Shown here: one piece after another, positions 47,665 to 57,160 of the stretch
Numbering within the stretch: position 1 is the first letter of the stretch
Layout of the letters: each line of letters starts with the position of its first letter
NCBI RefSeq assembly: GCF_900107975.1
Contig: NZ_FNVF01000010.1
Span: forward strand, 124,001 to 188,000
Reading direction: 5' to 3'
DNA length: 64,000 nt
From: Paenibacillus sp. UNC499MF
Lineage (GTDB): Bacteria > Bacillota > Bacilli > Paenibacillales > NBRC-103111
The notes under the pieces: generated by a model
What the model was told of the DNA's origin: nothing
Databases searched by the model: none
The model's input: only the letters and a program-made list of their open reading frames with translations
Made by a program: the position numbers and the translations under genes

Positions 47665-49653
47665 CTACCGGTAAACGACCCCGGCCTGTGCTTTAAGCAC
47701 ATCGCGCAGCAGCATATAAGCATCCCCGTTGGTCAGCTTCGATTTGTTCCCGATACCTTCGTAAGTAGCGGGCTCGATCAGCTTCTGTTCCAGCACATAA
47801 GCGGCCGACTCGCTCCGTCTTACTTTTGCCCCTACCGCTTGGGAGATGGTCCAGGCCGCCTGATCCCACGTCAAGGCAATATCGCCGGGTTTGGTCAATC
47901 CTTTGACCGCCGCATCGGCACTGCCGTTTATGGCTTTGGGATAGGTCCGGCCGAGCACCGTCTTCATCGTGTTAAAATGGTTTGCGAACCGCCGAGGGTT
48001 GGACGGTTCGTCTAACTGGAACTCGTTCTTCTCGCCCCCGGCGGCGATGCCGAGACTCACTGCCGCCTTCAAGCCTTCATAAGCTTTGTGCTTCGTATAC
48101 GATGGCGCCGCGAATTTATAAGGCTCCAGCCGCACTCCCTGCTTCACCAAGGTCTCCTGCAGCTCGGTGACCATCGGCTTCGACAAAGACAGCTCACGGA
48201 AGCTGACCTTGTTCTTGGCCGCTACCGCAGCCGCCGCACCCGCCGCTTGGCCCGATGCCATTCCGACCGGAACGGTCCGGGCAGACCCGTGGGGCAGCGA
48301 ATCGAAGCTCGCCGAGCGTCCGACCACCAGCAGCCCGTTTATTTTCTGAGGGACCAGCGCCCGGAAAGGAACGGCATACTGGATCGGCTTCAAAACGATA
48401 TCTCCGCGATACTTGGCGTCCGTGCTTTGGATATCGATGTTGTAGGAGCCGTAGGCAATCTTGTCCCACTGGTCGCGGTTATCCAGCGCATCTGCCATGG
48501 TAAGCCGGTATTCGCCGATCATATGGCGCGTTTCCCGGACGTACAGTTCTGGAGCCGAGCCGTCCAGTTTGAGAGGCCCGAATTCCGGAAATTCTTTTTT
48601 CATGTAATCCAGAACATGCGGAAGCTCGGCACGGCCGATTTCCATTCCTTCTTTGACGGAAACGGGGTCAAGCGGATTCACCCCGAATATTTGCAGCGCA
48701 TTGATCAGAATCGAGCCGTCGTTCTGGCGGCCGATATTCAAGCCGCGCATGCGAACCCGTTCGGGGTTCGTCGATTTGTAGTCCCACATGGCCGAGTACC
48801 CCCAGCCGCTCATCGCATCGGCACCCATGCCCCGGAGCAGATGCGGGTCGTTCTCGCCGTTCTTTTTCATCTGCTGCCAGATTTCTTCCGTCATTCCTTT
48901 CAATCGGAAAACGAGCGTAACAGCCATGAGCGATTTGTCATCCCCGAGGTCCTGCCGTCCGATTGTAAAAGGCGCGCCGGCAGCCGCTGCCACATCTCCG
49001 TCCTGAGTGGCGTCGATGACGGACCGGGCGCTCACTTTGTGTTCTTTGCCGTCGGCCGTCGTGATGCTCAGTCCCGTTACGGTCTGCGAACCGTCCACCG
49101 TTGGCGTAAAGCTTTTCGCCTGCATCAGGAGGTCGATTTTCTTCTCCTTCCGCACCAGATCGTAGAATGCGTTGGCTGCCGTTGTGATGTCAAAGGAAGT
49201 CCCTTCGACTTTCTTGCGCCATTCCAGGAAAATTCCCTCGTTCAGAAACTTGGAAGCGTCGGATTTTCCTTCTCCGTCAGGCGCAAAGCTGTTGTCCAGG
49301 CTGTTGAGCCAGCCTTCGGTGAATAAGCCGCCCAGAACATTCCGGCTGCGGTTCTCCACGAGAAGCGTCTTCTGTCCGTTGCGTGCCGCCGATACGGCCG
49401 CGGCAATGCCTTCCGGGTCCGTACCCGCCACGATCACGTCGTATTCGGAATCGGGCGCTTTAACCGAGGCCACTTTCTTGACGGCCTGGGACTGACCGGG
49501 ATTGACCGTATCCGTTCCTTTCCAGGCCGACCAGGCCCACCAGCTTAAGCTGATCAGCAGCAGAAAAGAAAAAGCGCTTATTAATCCCATTCCCTTACGG
49601 GGATAAGTGCGTGGCTGACTCTCTTTTTTTCTCGAATCCGTCGTTTGCGTCAT
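47665..49653 (-). CDS. Membrane-anchored FAD-dependent oxidoreductase
   Basis: The 662-residue protein has a basic N-terminus, one membrane helix (about residues 24-42, rich in Trp and Leu) and then a GG-reductase-like FAD_oxidored domain outside the membrane. The dinucleotide fold reads YDVIVAGTDPEGIAAAVSAA, a variant of GxGxxG, followed by NVLGGLFTEG and later GQAAGAAAAVA. The C-terminal 150 residues (from about 505) resemble no catalytic domain I know and may be S-layer-homology-like. The start at the ATG at 49653 has GAGG six bases upstream. Its substrate is unknown. The next gene upstream is an SLH-CAP protein, so both may act at the cell surface. Confidence 0.8.
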   Translation of the reverse strand: MTQTTDSRKKESQPRTYPRKGMGLISAFSFLLLISLSWWAWSAWKGTDTVNPGQSQAVKKVASVKAPDSEYDVIVAGTDPEGIAAAVSAARNGQKTLLVENRSRNVLGGLFTEGWLNSLDNSFAPDGEGKSDASKFLNEGIFLEWRKKVEGTSFDITTAANAFYDLVRKEKKIDLLMQAKSFTPTVDGSQTVTGLSITTADGKEHKVSARSVIDATQDGDVAAAAGAPFTIGRQDLGDDKSLMAVTLVFRLKGMTEEIWQQMKKNGENDPHLLRGMGADAMSGWGYSAMWDYKSTNPERVRMRGLNIGRQNDGSILINALQIFGVNPLDPVSVKEGMEIGRAELPHVLDYMKKEFPEFGPLKLDGSAPELYVRETRHMIGEYRLTMADALDNRDQWDKIAYGSYNIDIQSTDAKYRGDIVLKPIQYAVPFRALVPQKINGLLVVGRSASFDSLPHGSARTVPVGMASGQAAGAAAAVAAKNKVSFRELSLSKPMVTELQETLVKQGVRLEPYKFAAPSYTKHKAYEGLKAAVSLGIAAGGEKNEFQLDEPSNPRRFANHFNTMKTVLGRTYPKAINGSADAAVKGLTKPGDIALTWDQAAWTISQAVGAKVRRSESAAYVLEQKLIEPATYEGIGNKSKLTNGDAYMLLRDVLKAQAGVVYR

Positions 49654-49818
49654 CTTCAACCTCATCCTTCTGCGAAATAGGTTCCCCTCTGTTTCCAAGC
49701 AAACAATCCGTCGATAAATCTCTTATTTAGACGAAGTTTGGCGGGGATAGGTTTCATTTGGCAGGGCCCCGAGCGAAGCGCCCGTTGTGCCGGCCCCAGG
49801 CGCAGCATGCCCCATCCG

Positions 49819-49848
49819 CAAAAAACGGGCTCCCTCCCAGGAACCCGT
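49819..49848 (-). terminator. Intrinsic terminator after the SLH-CAP gene
   Basis: On the minus strand ACGGGTTCC and GGAGCCCGT pair (one G-T) and are followed by TTTTTT. About 45 bases after the gene stop. Confidence 0.8.
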
Positions 49849-49890
49849 CGCTCCACGGGTTTTCCCGAAGGAGATGAGATGCACATTACG

Positions 49891-51396
49891 TTATCTCGGT
49901 GTATAAAAGTTTTGTGTGTAATATACGTTCATGGAGCCGCCGAAGTAAACTCCGACGCCCAAGCGGGTTGTATCGCCCATTATGTTTTTGCGGTGTCCCG
50001 AGGAATTCATCCAGCCGTTCACCACTTCAATCGGTCCCGAGTATCCGGCCGCGATGTTCTCCGCCGCACTCCGGAACTTCAGCCCGTCCTTCTCCATCCT
50101 GTCGAAAGGAGAAAGTCCCTGCTTATTTGTATGATCGAAATACCCGTTCACGGCCATATCTTCGCTGTGCTTGCGGGCCGTCGAGGCGATGGACTCGTCC
50201 CAAACGAACGGCGACTTGCCGTAACGGACACGAATCGCGTTCGTAAGGTCGAACGTCTGTTTCTCGTAGGCGGTCCGCTGATCGGCACTACGCGTGGATA
50301 AGGTGCCCGAGCTGCTTTTTGCGGCAGATAGGGACGTATCCTGGACGAGCATGCCGATCAGTTTCCCGCTATCGTTCGCATCGAAGTAGAAGCTGACATT
50401 CAACCCGTCAGACTCGAACGAGACCGTTCCCTTCTCCGAGCCGCTAACGGCTTTGGCACCCGCCATTTTCTGGCGGACCGCTTCCTCGTTCATAGCCGGC
50501 GTAATTCCGTTCGCTTCCGTCCAATTTCCGGTAACCGTATACAACGCGGCAACTTGGCCGTCCTTGATACCGGCCTGCAGATAATGCTGATAGTCTTTGT
50601 TGTTGTAGATGTACCAGGTCAGTCCGCCGCCTCCCGTATCTTTACGGACGGGCTCACCCAGCCGTTTGATGAGATCGGCTTCCGTGTCGCCAACGGCGGC
50701 ACCCTCGATCGCAAAATGCCGATCCGCCAGGCTGCCCGTATTTGTAGTGCCGGCATTGCCGGCACCGTCTGAATTATTAGGGTTTGGGGTATAAGCAACC
50801 GCAACGAGGTCACTCTGCACACCCAGCAGATTTTGGAGGAACTTCAGCGCCTCCGCGCGGGTTAAAGCGTCGTCGGGACGGAAACCGTTTTCGCTTCCGT
50901 CCGTTTTGCCTTGAGACAACCCTTGATCCAGCAAACGCTGAACCGCCTCTTTGGTCGAAAGCAGATTGCCCTGCGTAGCCGCAATCAATCTGGCGGCATC
51001 GCCCCGCAAATATGGGGACGTTGTATTTTTAAGCACGGGCCATGAATAAACAGCGGCTTTGGTATAATAAGGATCGAACCATTGCGAGCCTGCCGGCGTT
51101 CCGGATCCCACTTTGTTATAGGCGCGCAGCAGAAGGGCCAGAAACTCCGGTTCGGTAACGGCCTTGTCCGGCCGGAACGTACCGTCGGCATAGCCGTCCG
51201 TCATCTTGTGCTCATACGCCCAGCGGATCGTTTCTTCAGCCCAGTGCCCCTTGGTGTCCTTAAAAGCCGCTTTATAGGAAGGGGCCGCCGTTTGAGACGC
51301 CGCAGCAGCCTTGTGGCTGTTACCGCCCAATCCTGAAGCCAGCAGAGCTGCCGTCAAAAAACCGCCGATCAATATTTTGCCTGTTCTAGTTCTCAT
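49891..51396 (-). CDS. SLH-domain protein with CAP (SCP/PR1) domain
   Basis: Secreted surface protein of 501 residues. It has a signal peptide (about 1-32), then SLH repeats beginning FKDTKGHWAEETIRWAYEH with DGYADGTFRPDKAVTEPE, a third copy being NGFRPDDALTRAEALKFL. A CAP-associated segment follows (about 230-300, IEGAAVGDTEADLIKRLGEP). The C-terminal CAP domain (about 380-500) has RKHSEDMA, the ENIAAGY box and SSGHRKNIM. SLH repeats bind pyruvylated secondary cell wall polymers, which fits the presence of mnaA. CAP domain function in bacteria is unsettled. ATG at 51396. Confidence 0.92.
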   Translation of the reverse strand: MRTRTGKILIGGFLTAALLASGLGGNSHKAAAASQTAAPSYKAAFKDTKGHWAEETIRWAYEHKMTDGYADGTFRPDKAVTEPEFLALLLRAYNKVGSGTPAGSQWFDPYYTKAAVYSWPVLKNTTSPYLRGDAARLIAATQGNLLSTKEAVQRLLDQGLSQGKTDGSENGFRPDDALTRAEALKFLQNLLGVQSDLVAVAYTPNPNNSDGAGNAGTTNTGSLADRHFAIEGAAVGDTEADLIKRLGEPVRKDTGGGGLTWYIYNNKDYQHYLQAGIKDGQVAALYTVTGNWTEANGITPAMNEEAVRQKMAGAKAVSGSEKGTVSFESDGLNVSFYFDANDSGKLIGMLVQDTSLSAAKSSSGTLSTRSADQRTAYEKQTFDLTNAIRVRYGKSPFVWDESIASTARKHSEDMAVNGYFDHTNKQGLSPFDRMEKDGLKFRSAAENIAAGYSGPIEVVNGWMNSSGHRKNIMGDTTRLGVGVYFGGSMNVYYTQNFYTPR

Positions 51397-51540
51397 ACCC
51401 TCACTCCTTGATCGGAATTATGATGCCGCTCTTCTATTCTAGCGAATGATGGGGGCGGGGTAAATTGATAATTTGATAGATTTTGGCGATTGAAGAAGTT
51501 TTTTCTTCGTGAGACGGGCCGGCAGACCTTTCCCGGCATA

Positions 51541-51566
51541 CTAAAAAGACCGCCTCTCGGCGGTCT
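51541..51566 (-). terminator. Intrinsic terminator after tRNA-Pro
   Basis: AGACCGCC/GGCGGTCT with a four-base loop, followed on the minus strand by TTTTTAG. It lies 49 bases downstream of the tRNA. Confidence 0.85.
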
Positions 51567-51614
51567 GTTATGTATATATAGCGGAAAATGAGACTGATCA
51601 GGGGAATAAACGGA

Positions 51615-51691
51615 TGGTCGAGACGACAGGATTTGAACCTGCGACCTCTTGCTCCCGAAGCAAGCGCTCTACCAAGCTGAGCCACGTCTCG
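51615..51691 (-). tRNA. tRNA-Pro(CGG)
   Basis: Complete cloverleaf on the minus strand: acceptor CGAGACG/CGTCTCG, D-arm GCTC..GAGC, anticodon loop TTCGGGA (anticodon CGG), T-arm GCAGG-TTCAAAT-CCTGT, and an encoded CCA end. 77 nt including CCA. A terminator follows. Confidence 0.95.
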
Positions 51692-51804
51692 ATTACTCGG
51701 AAATAGATCAATTCGATACTAAATATTATAGCACACCGGCAAGGGAGATCAATACTTCTCTTTCGTAAAATACTCCGTTAAAAGCCGGCAATCGATCAAC
51801 CGCC

Positions 51805-51831
51805 CAAAACTATTTTACCTCTCTTATCGTT
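51805..51831 (+). promoter_or_regulatory. Candidate ECF-type promoter of the ABC/ECF locus
   Basis: CCAAAAC, a 17-base spacer and CGTT resemble ECF sigma promoters (AAC, 16-17 bases, CGT). It lies 50 bases before the first ABC gene, and an ECF sigma factor is encoded in the same operon. The match is weaker than that at 58076. Confidence 0.35.
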
Positions 51832-51881
51832 GAAAGAGTACATACGCGTAAAGTAAACCACCTTCACAAAGGAAGATCCGC

Positions 51882-52751
51882 ATGATCGAGATCCGTAACT
51901 TATCTAAAAAATATAAAAACCAGCCGGCTCTCACCGGGGTTAATCTTGAGATCGGGCAGGAAATGTTCGGCCTGCTCGGGCCGAACGGAGCCGGCAAAAC
52001 GACGCTCATGCGTATTTTGTCCACGCTTCTTGAGCCCACGGAGGGTACTGTGCGCGTGGGAGGATTGCACCTGCTGTCGGATGCCGAGCATATCCGCAAA
52101 ATCACGGGCTATCTCCCCCAGTATTTTCACCTGTACCCGCAGCTCACAGCCTACGAATTTCTGGACTATGTGGCCGTCATGAAAGGCATCAAAAGCGCCC
52201 GCGAGCGCAAATCCCAGATCGGCGAAATTCTGGGTCAGGTCAATCTGACCGAGAAGGCGGGCGCCAGGATCAAAACCTTTTCCGGCGGCATGAAACAGCG
52301 GCTGGGGATTGCGCAGGCTCTCCTCGGGGACCCCAAGGTGCTCATCGTGGATGAGCCCACGGCGGGGCTCGATCCCGAGGAGAGAGTCCGCCTCCGCAAT
52401 CTCCTGAACCGCTCCAGCCTGACCCGGACGGTGCTGCTGTCCACGCATATCGTCGCGGACATCGAGAGCAGCTGCAGCCGGGTAGCGGTGCTGCACCGGG
52501 GCCGCGTCGCCTTCGCGGGCAGTCTCTCCGGCCTGCAGGAGTGCGCCGAGGGCATGGTCTGGGAAGCGGAGCTGAGCGAACGGGAATTTGCGGCCTATGA
52601 GCCGCATCAGGTCGTAACCGCCCGCCGGACCGGCCACGGCATGCTCTGCCGCATCGTGTCCGCAGCCCCGCCAGCGGGCAATCCCGCTCCCGTGAAGCCT
52701 ACGCTGGAGGACGGCTACCTCGCACTGATCGGAGGTGGCCGGCGTGAATAG
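51882..52751 (+). CDS. ABC transporter ATP-binding protein
   Basis: Nucleotide-binding subunit of a type II (ABC-2) exporter, 289 residues. Walker A GPNGAGKT lies at 33-40, the ABC signature is FSGGMKQRLGIAQALL, and Walker B is VLIVDEPTAGLDPEE. The C-terminal 70 residues form the regulatory extension common in BcrA/NatA-like exporters. AAAGGA lies before the ATG. It overlaps the following permease gene by eight bases, so the two subunits are coupled. Confidence 0.93.
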   Translation: MIEIRNLSKKYKNQPALTGVNLEIGQEMFGLLGPNGAGKTTLMRILSTLLEPTEGTVRVGGLHLLSDAEHIRKITGYLPQYFHLYPQLTAYEFLDYVAVMKGIKSARERKSQIGEILGQVNLTEKAGARIKTFSGGMKQRLGIAQALLGDPKVLIVDEPTAGLDPEERVRLRNLLNRSSLTRTVLLSTHIVADIESSCSRVAVLHRGRVAFAGSLSGLQECAEGMVWEAELSEREFAAYEPHQVVTARRTGHGMLCRIVSAAPPAGNPAPVKPTLEDGYLALIGGGRRE

Positions 52752-54954
52752 ATGGCTGCGCGCTTTCTCGCTGGAACTGCGGCTGCTGCGCAGCAATCCC
52801 GTTCTTCTGGTCCTCCCGCTCCTGTTCGGAGCCTGGATGGTCTACTCTCTCGCGGGCATCGCTCCGCCCGTATCTCAGGATCTTTATTTGTATGTCTATG
52901 ACTTTCATAAGGTCAAGCACACGCTGACTTTGGGGGCGGCCATGCTGCTCGGTATTCTGCTTATCCGCAGGGATACCGCCAAAACCGCCTACGAGTGGAC
53001 GGCCGGCCTTCCCGTCTCTCCCGCGGTTCTTTTCAGCGTAAAGTATGCGGCCGGGCTTCTCTATCTTTCCTTGTTTACCGCGGCCATGGCGGTCGTTTAC
53101 GTATACTTTGCCCTTCGCTACGGAATCAGCAGACCTGTCATGGTTCAGGAGCTTACGTTTTTTGCAATCCAGTACGAGTGGTCTTATATGGTGACTCTTG
53201 CCCTGGCCATGCTTCTGGCCATCAGCATCCGCAACCGGATCGTATATCTGATCGGCTTCTGCGCCTGGGTTTTCGGCACGTTTTTTATCGATCAATTTAT
53301 TATCGAACGCCTCGGAATTCTGGAACTGCGGGTACTGAAGCCGTTTCATCTCAGCGGAATGACGCTGGATTCCTTCTATGGCAATGAGGCATGGGGACCC
53401 TGGATAAAAGAACGGGAAACATGGCTGGCCAGATGGTTTGTGCTCAGCTTCACCCTGGTTCTGCTTACCGTTTGCGTTACCATACTGAAATGGGTCCGTC
53501 CGAGCGGAACACGCGGGAGATGGGCGGCGGCCCTGATCCTTTTTACCGTCCTGTCCGCGAGCTCTTACTACACCTATATAAAATTCTGGACTCCGCATTT
53601 TGCGGCTTATCGGGATCAGCTCGGCAATGCTCCGACAGAATCGGTCTATAATCAGCGCACGATTACCCAGTTTGCCGTTAATTCTTACAAAATGGAGCTG
53701 GCTCCTGTTTCTCCGGATGGGCTCCAAGCCACTGTAGAAGTGTCGCTCCATCCTGCCGATTTACCGCAAGGCGACGTTTCCTTTACCCTGCACGATTATT
53801 TTCACGTGGAACAATTGTTGCTTGATAATCAGCCTGTGCCGTTTAAGCGCGGCGGCAATTTGGTTTCCGTCGAGAGCCGTTATTTTGATTCTTCCAAAAG
53901 CAGCCAAATTCTTACCTTCTCTTATAAAAGTAAAGGCTTGAACTGGACATACGGGCCGCGGCAGGGGGAGCAGATTATCTCATTCGTAAAGGACCCTTAT
54001 TTGTACCTGCCCCACTCGGCCGCCTGGTATCCTTTACCCAATAACGGACCGCTCTACCTTACCGATGAACACAATAAGGAACTGTTCTACGGCGGACCCC
54101 AGCCTTTGGCGCAGCCGGCCGATTTCGATGTCACTTTTAAAGGGTTTTCTACCCCCATATACGGTTCTATTACGGAGAAACAAGGTTCCGCGAGCATCCA
54201 GCATTTTGAGCAGAAGGGTATAAAGCATCTGACCTTCCTAGCAGGAAACCTTATTCAGTTCAGTGACGCCAAGGGCAGCCTCAAACTGCAGACAACTCCG
54301 GGCAACCGGTTGGAAGCCGACCTATTCTGGAAAGATATCCTGAGGATGAAAGCCTATTATGAAGCTGTTCTGAAAACAAATCTAAGCGCCGTGCGTAACA
54401 TCGTGTATCTGTCTTACGGGAATCTAATTTCTCCGGACAGCCATCAATCGGCGGTTGCGGGAAGCAGCTATTATATCAACGAATCGAAAAATCATAACCT
54501 GGACGATTATCAGCGCATTCGGACCACTTATGCTCTCCTTTTCGGGGATGATGTCTACCAGGTCAGCTACGCTGAAGTTTCCAGAGATGCGAACGGCAGC
54601 ATGGACGAGTCCGTCAAACCTTCCATTTTTATGGAAATCCGCTCTGCGTTCTTATACCTGTACTATAGGGACGGGCTCCAGCTTACGGAGGAGCAAATCA
54701 GAAGCGTTCAATTCTCGGACCAGTTTCTTCCGAAGGATAGGATGCCCGGAGGCCGGGGCCTCGGCCAGCAGATCAAGAACTCGATTCTCCTTCAAGTCCG
54801 GGAAGCACTGGATACGGGAAAAGCGGAAGAAGTGAAGAGAGTGCTTGCCTATTTCTACAAAAAGGGCCTCAGCGCTCCCGACGCTCCTTTCCGATACCCG
54901 GTAGTCACGCTCGATGATTGGAACAGGGAGTGGGCAAAGGTGTTCGGCTCATGA
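52744..54954 (+). CDS. Large ABC-2 type permease with extracytoplasmic domain
   Basis: The 736-residue membrane protein is encoded directly after its ATPase. Residues about 1-270 contain six to seven helices including the ABC-2 core. Residues about 275-736 are mostly hydrophilic and rich in beta-strand-like segments, presumably outside the cell. The GTG at 52744 is chosen because GGAGG lies eight bases upstream; another GTG at 52735 is too close to it. The large external domain is unusual for simple exporters and may bind substrate or lipid. I do not recognise a peptidase motif such as HEXXH in it. Confidence 0.8.
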   Translation: MNRWLRAFSLELRLLRSNPVLLVLPLLFGAWMVYSLAGIAPPVSQDLYLYVYDFHKVKHTLTLGAAMLLGILLIRRDTAKTAYEWTAGLPVSPAVLFSVKYAAGLLYLSLFTAAMAVVYVYFALRYGISRPVMVQELTFFAIQYEWSYMVTLALAMLLAISIRNRIVYLIGFCAWVFGTFFIDQFIIERLGILELRVLKPFHLSGMTLDSFYGNEAWGPWIKERETWLARWFVLSFTLVLLTVCVTILKWVRPSGTRGRWAAALILFTVLSASSYYTYIKFWTPHFAAYRDQLGNAPTESVYNQRTITQFAVNSYKMELAPVSPDGLQATVEVSLHPADLPQGDVSFTLHDYFHVEQLLLDNQPVPFKRGGNLVSVESRYFDSSKSSQILTFSYKSKGLNWTYGPRQGEQIISFVKDPYLYLPHSAAWYPLPNNGPLYLTDEHNKELFYGGPQPLAQPADFDVTFKGFSTPIYGSITEKQGSASIQHFEQKGIKHLTFLAGNLIQFSDAKGSLKLQTTPGNRLEADLFWKDILRMKAYYEAVLKTNLSAVRNIVYLSYGNLISPDSHQSAVAGSSYYINESKNHNLDDYQRIRTTYALLFGDDVYQVSYAEVSRDANGSMDESVKPSIFMEIRSAFLYLYYRDGLQLTEEQIRSVQFSDQFLPKDRMPGGRGLGQQIKNSILLQVREALDTGKAEEVKRVLAYFYKKGLSAPDAPFRYPVVTLDDWNREWAKVFGS

Positions 54955-55667
54955 GCCTTTGGCTGCAGGACCTCAAAGGGTTTAAAAGTATATGGGGCTT
55001 GTTCCCTCTCCTTTACGTGCTTATGCTGGGATTCGCTATGTGGAACTCGGATCCGGAGCAGCCGGGCAATGCGTTATTTTATGGAGAGCTTGCCTTCTAT
55101 CCGCTGGTTGTCATGCTTTGTGCCGCGCTTTTTCATCGCGAGCTTGACGGGCCCATGGAAATTTACGCGGCCTTTCCCTTGTCCCTGGCTTGGATGCCGA
55201 TGCGTAAAGGGCTGATCCTGCTTGCCGTCTGCGCAGGCTATCAAGCCTCATGGTTTGCAGCCTATCAGGCAAAATTCGGGGCCGTAACGACGCTGATGTT
55301 TCCCTATGGCTCTGACGGTCAGCCTCACATGCGTACGTTAAACGGCTTTATGCCGCTTCTGATGCAGATGCTACCAGCTCTGCTGTTTGTTTCCGCACTT
55401 ACCGTTACGGTCATGCTGGCGGTCAAGAAGCTGTATGCCGGGCTGTTTGCGGGGCTTGCCTTCTGGATGCTCGATATCCTTTCACATGGAAGCTGGTTTC
55501 CTTACTTCACCATTTATACGGTCCATCTTCAGGAGCAGGCTAAAGAGATCCCGGATCTTTTTCTTCCGAACCGGCTTGCGCTGCTGTGTGCTGCGCTGAT
55601 TTTATCCGTGTTCATGATTTATACGGCTCGGAAACGCAGCCGCTGGATTGTCTCCGAAGAAGAATAA
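54951..55667 (+). CDS. ABC-2-like membrane subunit
   Basis: The 238-residue protein has six hydrophobic segments and no obvious soluble domain. Its ATG overlaps the stop of the large permease (ATGA), so it is probably a second membrane component of the same transporter. The LFPLLYVLMLGFAMWNSDPE start and the helical hairpins resemble ABC-2 permeases of lantibiotic-immunity type, but similarity is weak. It could also be an accessory protein. Confidence 0.75.
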   Translation: MSLWLQDLKGFKSIWGLFPLLYVLMLGFAMWNSDPEQPGNALFYGELAFYPLVVMLCAALFHRELDGPMEIYAAFPLSLAWMPMRKGLILLAVCAGYQASWFAAYQAKFGAVTTLMFPYGSDGQPHMRTLNGFMPLLMQMLPALLFVSALTVTVMLAVKKLYAGLFAGLAFWMLDILSHGSWFPYFTIYTVHLQEQAKEIPDLFLPNRLALLCAALILSVFMIYTARKRSRWIVSEEE

Positions 55668-55713
55668 TACAGCCGGCCGCCGCATAAGCGGGACCGGAGA
55701 AAGGAGGAGAGCC

Positions 55714-56331
55714 ATGCTTACGGATGAAGAGCTGGTCCAAGCTATGGCCCGGGGCGATCAGGCCGCATTCGAGGCTTTTGTGCACCGCTATCATGCCCCG
55801 CTTCAGCATTATCTCGAACGGACCCTGCACGATCCCCGCAAAGCGGAGGATATGGTCCAGGAAGTATTCGTGCGTCTGCTCAAACAACTGCAGAAACAAA
55901 TCATCCCCGATCACATCCGACCCTGGATGTACCGGGTAGCCTTAAATCTATGCCGGGATTATTGGAAGAGCCTTGCTTACAAAAACGAGCAGCAATTAAC
56001 GGCCGAACCGCCCGAAGCGCAGGATTTTCAGCCTTCCGTTGTAGAAATCTACGAGCGGCAGGAAGCACGCAAAGAAATTATCGGAGCCCTTGGCTCCCTT
56101 CCCGAAGTTCAGAAGGAAATCGTCATACTCCGTTTCTTTCATGATCTGAAGCTTCAAGAGATTACAGAGGTTCTGCAAATCCCGCTGAGTACGACGAAAA
56201 CCCACCTTTACAGCGGCCTTCGTAAGCTCAAAGCTCTACTCGGCTCCAAAGCCGGAAGCTTAACGGACACCGCCGGCGGGCAAAAAGAAAATCACGGCAA
56301 ATCGACCAAGGAGGGAACCCCTTATGTATGA
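55714..56331 (+). CDS. ECF-family RNA polymerase sigma factor (first copy)
   Basis: The 205-residue protein has sigma region 2 (residues about 10-80) with HDPRKAEDMVQEVFVRLLK, and region 4 (about 120-180) with LGSLPEVQKEIVILRFFHDL and LQEITEVLQIPLSTTKTHLY. The start at the ATG at 55714 is supported by AAAGGAGGAG. The stop overlaps the next membrane-protein gene by eight bases. The position inside an ABC transporter operon suggests it controls that operon. Confidence 0.92.
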   Translation: MLTDEELVQAMARGDQAAFEAFVHRYHAPLQHYLERTLHDPRKAEDMVQEVFVRLLKQLQKQIIPDHIRPWMYRVALNLCRDYWKSLAYKNEQQLTAEPPEAQDFQPSVVEIYERQEARKEIIGALGSLPEVQKEIVILRFFHDLKLQEITEVLQIPLSTTKTHLYSGLRKLKALLGSKAGSLTDTAGGQKENHGKSTKEGTPYV

Positions 56332-57160
56332 ACCTGACGATAAAGAGCTTGACCGGTTGGAGAAAGATGTAGCCTCCCTGCTGAACGGATACCTGGTTAA
56401 GACGCCTGATCGTATAGACACTGCCCGCCTGCTCGGCAGGCTTCAAAGCCACTTTGATGCCATTCGCGAGAGCAGTACGGGTGCAGCCGCGCCTGAATAT
56501 TCTGCCGACCTGCGGCCGTCTTTGTGGAAGCTTTGCCGCCATCAGCTTTTTATGTACAACAAGTGGTTCTGGCTGCTTAGTCTGCTGCTCTTTGCCATGC
56601 TGCTGCTGCTTAACTCGCCCTACACCATAGCAGGCTCCCTGCCGGGCCGCTCGTCTTATTCGCTGGCTTTCCCGCTTCTGCTCGTTTGCGGCTTTCTGTA
56701 CCAGTACCGAAGCTGGAACGAAGGGATGCGCATGATCGAGAGCGTTACGCCCTATCCCCCCGCGCTTCTCATGTTCAGCCGTCTAATCGTTCTGCTCATA
56801 ACGAATGCGGTACTGGGCCTCATTGGCTCTCTCTATACGTTTGCAACGATGAGCTACTCAAGATCATGGATAACGGTTCCTTTTCTTTTCGATTGGATTG
56901 CACCGCTTCTGCTCGTAACGGGCTTAACCGCCTATTTTATGATGAAGCGAGGCATGTTATCGGCCATAATGGCCGCTCTTATAGGCTGGGGGGTAGAACT
57001 GTTCATGGAAGAGTGGCTACGCCGGGAACTAACCGGACCGGTCTGGAACTGGGCGCTGATTCTTCAGGCGGTGCTTATCGCGGCGGGTGTCCTTCTTCTT
57101 CTGTCGGCCTACCGGAAAAGCCTGCGTCTCTCAAATGTGCAGGGATGGCGGTCCGCATGA
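56324..57160 (+). CDS. Membrane protein with cytosolic N-terminal domain, possible anti-sigma or transporter subunit
   Basis: The 278 residues start with about 85 hydrophilic residues (YEPDDKELDRLEKDVASLLN) followed by six hydrophobic segments. Directly following an ECF sigma gene with an eight-base overlap is the usual position of its anti-sigma factor. Six helices and the following ATPase gene instead suggest an ABC-2 membrane subunit. The N-terminal part has no HxxxCxxC zinc motif. Both roles remain open. Confidence 0.65.
   Translation: MYEPDDKELDRLEKDVASLLNGYLVKTPDRIDTARLLGRLQSHFDAIRESSTGAAAPEYSADLRPSLWKLCRHQLFMYNKWFWLLSLLLFAMLLLLNSPYTIAGSLPGRSSYSLAFPLLLVCGFLYQYRSWNEGMRMIESVTPYPPALLMFSRLIVLLITNAVLGLIGSLYTFATMSYSRSWITVPFLFDWIAPLLLVTGLTAYFMMKRGMLSAIMAALIGWGVELFMEEWLRRELTGPVWNWALILQAVLIAAGVLLLLSAYRKSLRLSNVQGWRSA

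Noticed and set aside
56686-57156. N-terminal extension of the second ABC ATPase (frame from 56686)
   Set aside because: It lies out of frame inside the upstream membrane protein gene; the ATGA overlap at 57157 is the natural start.
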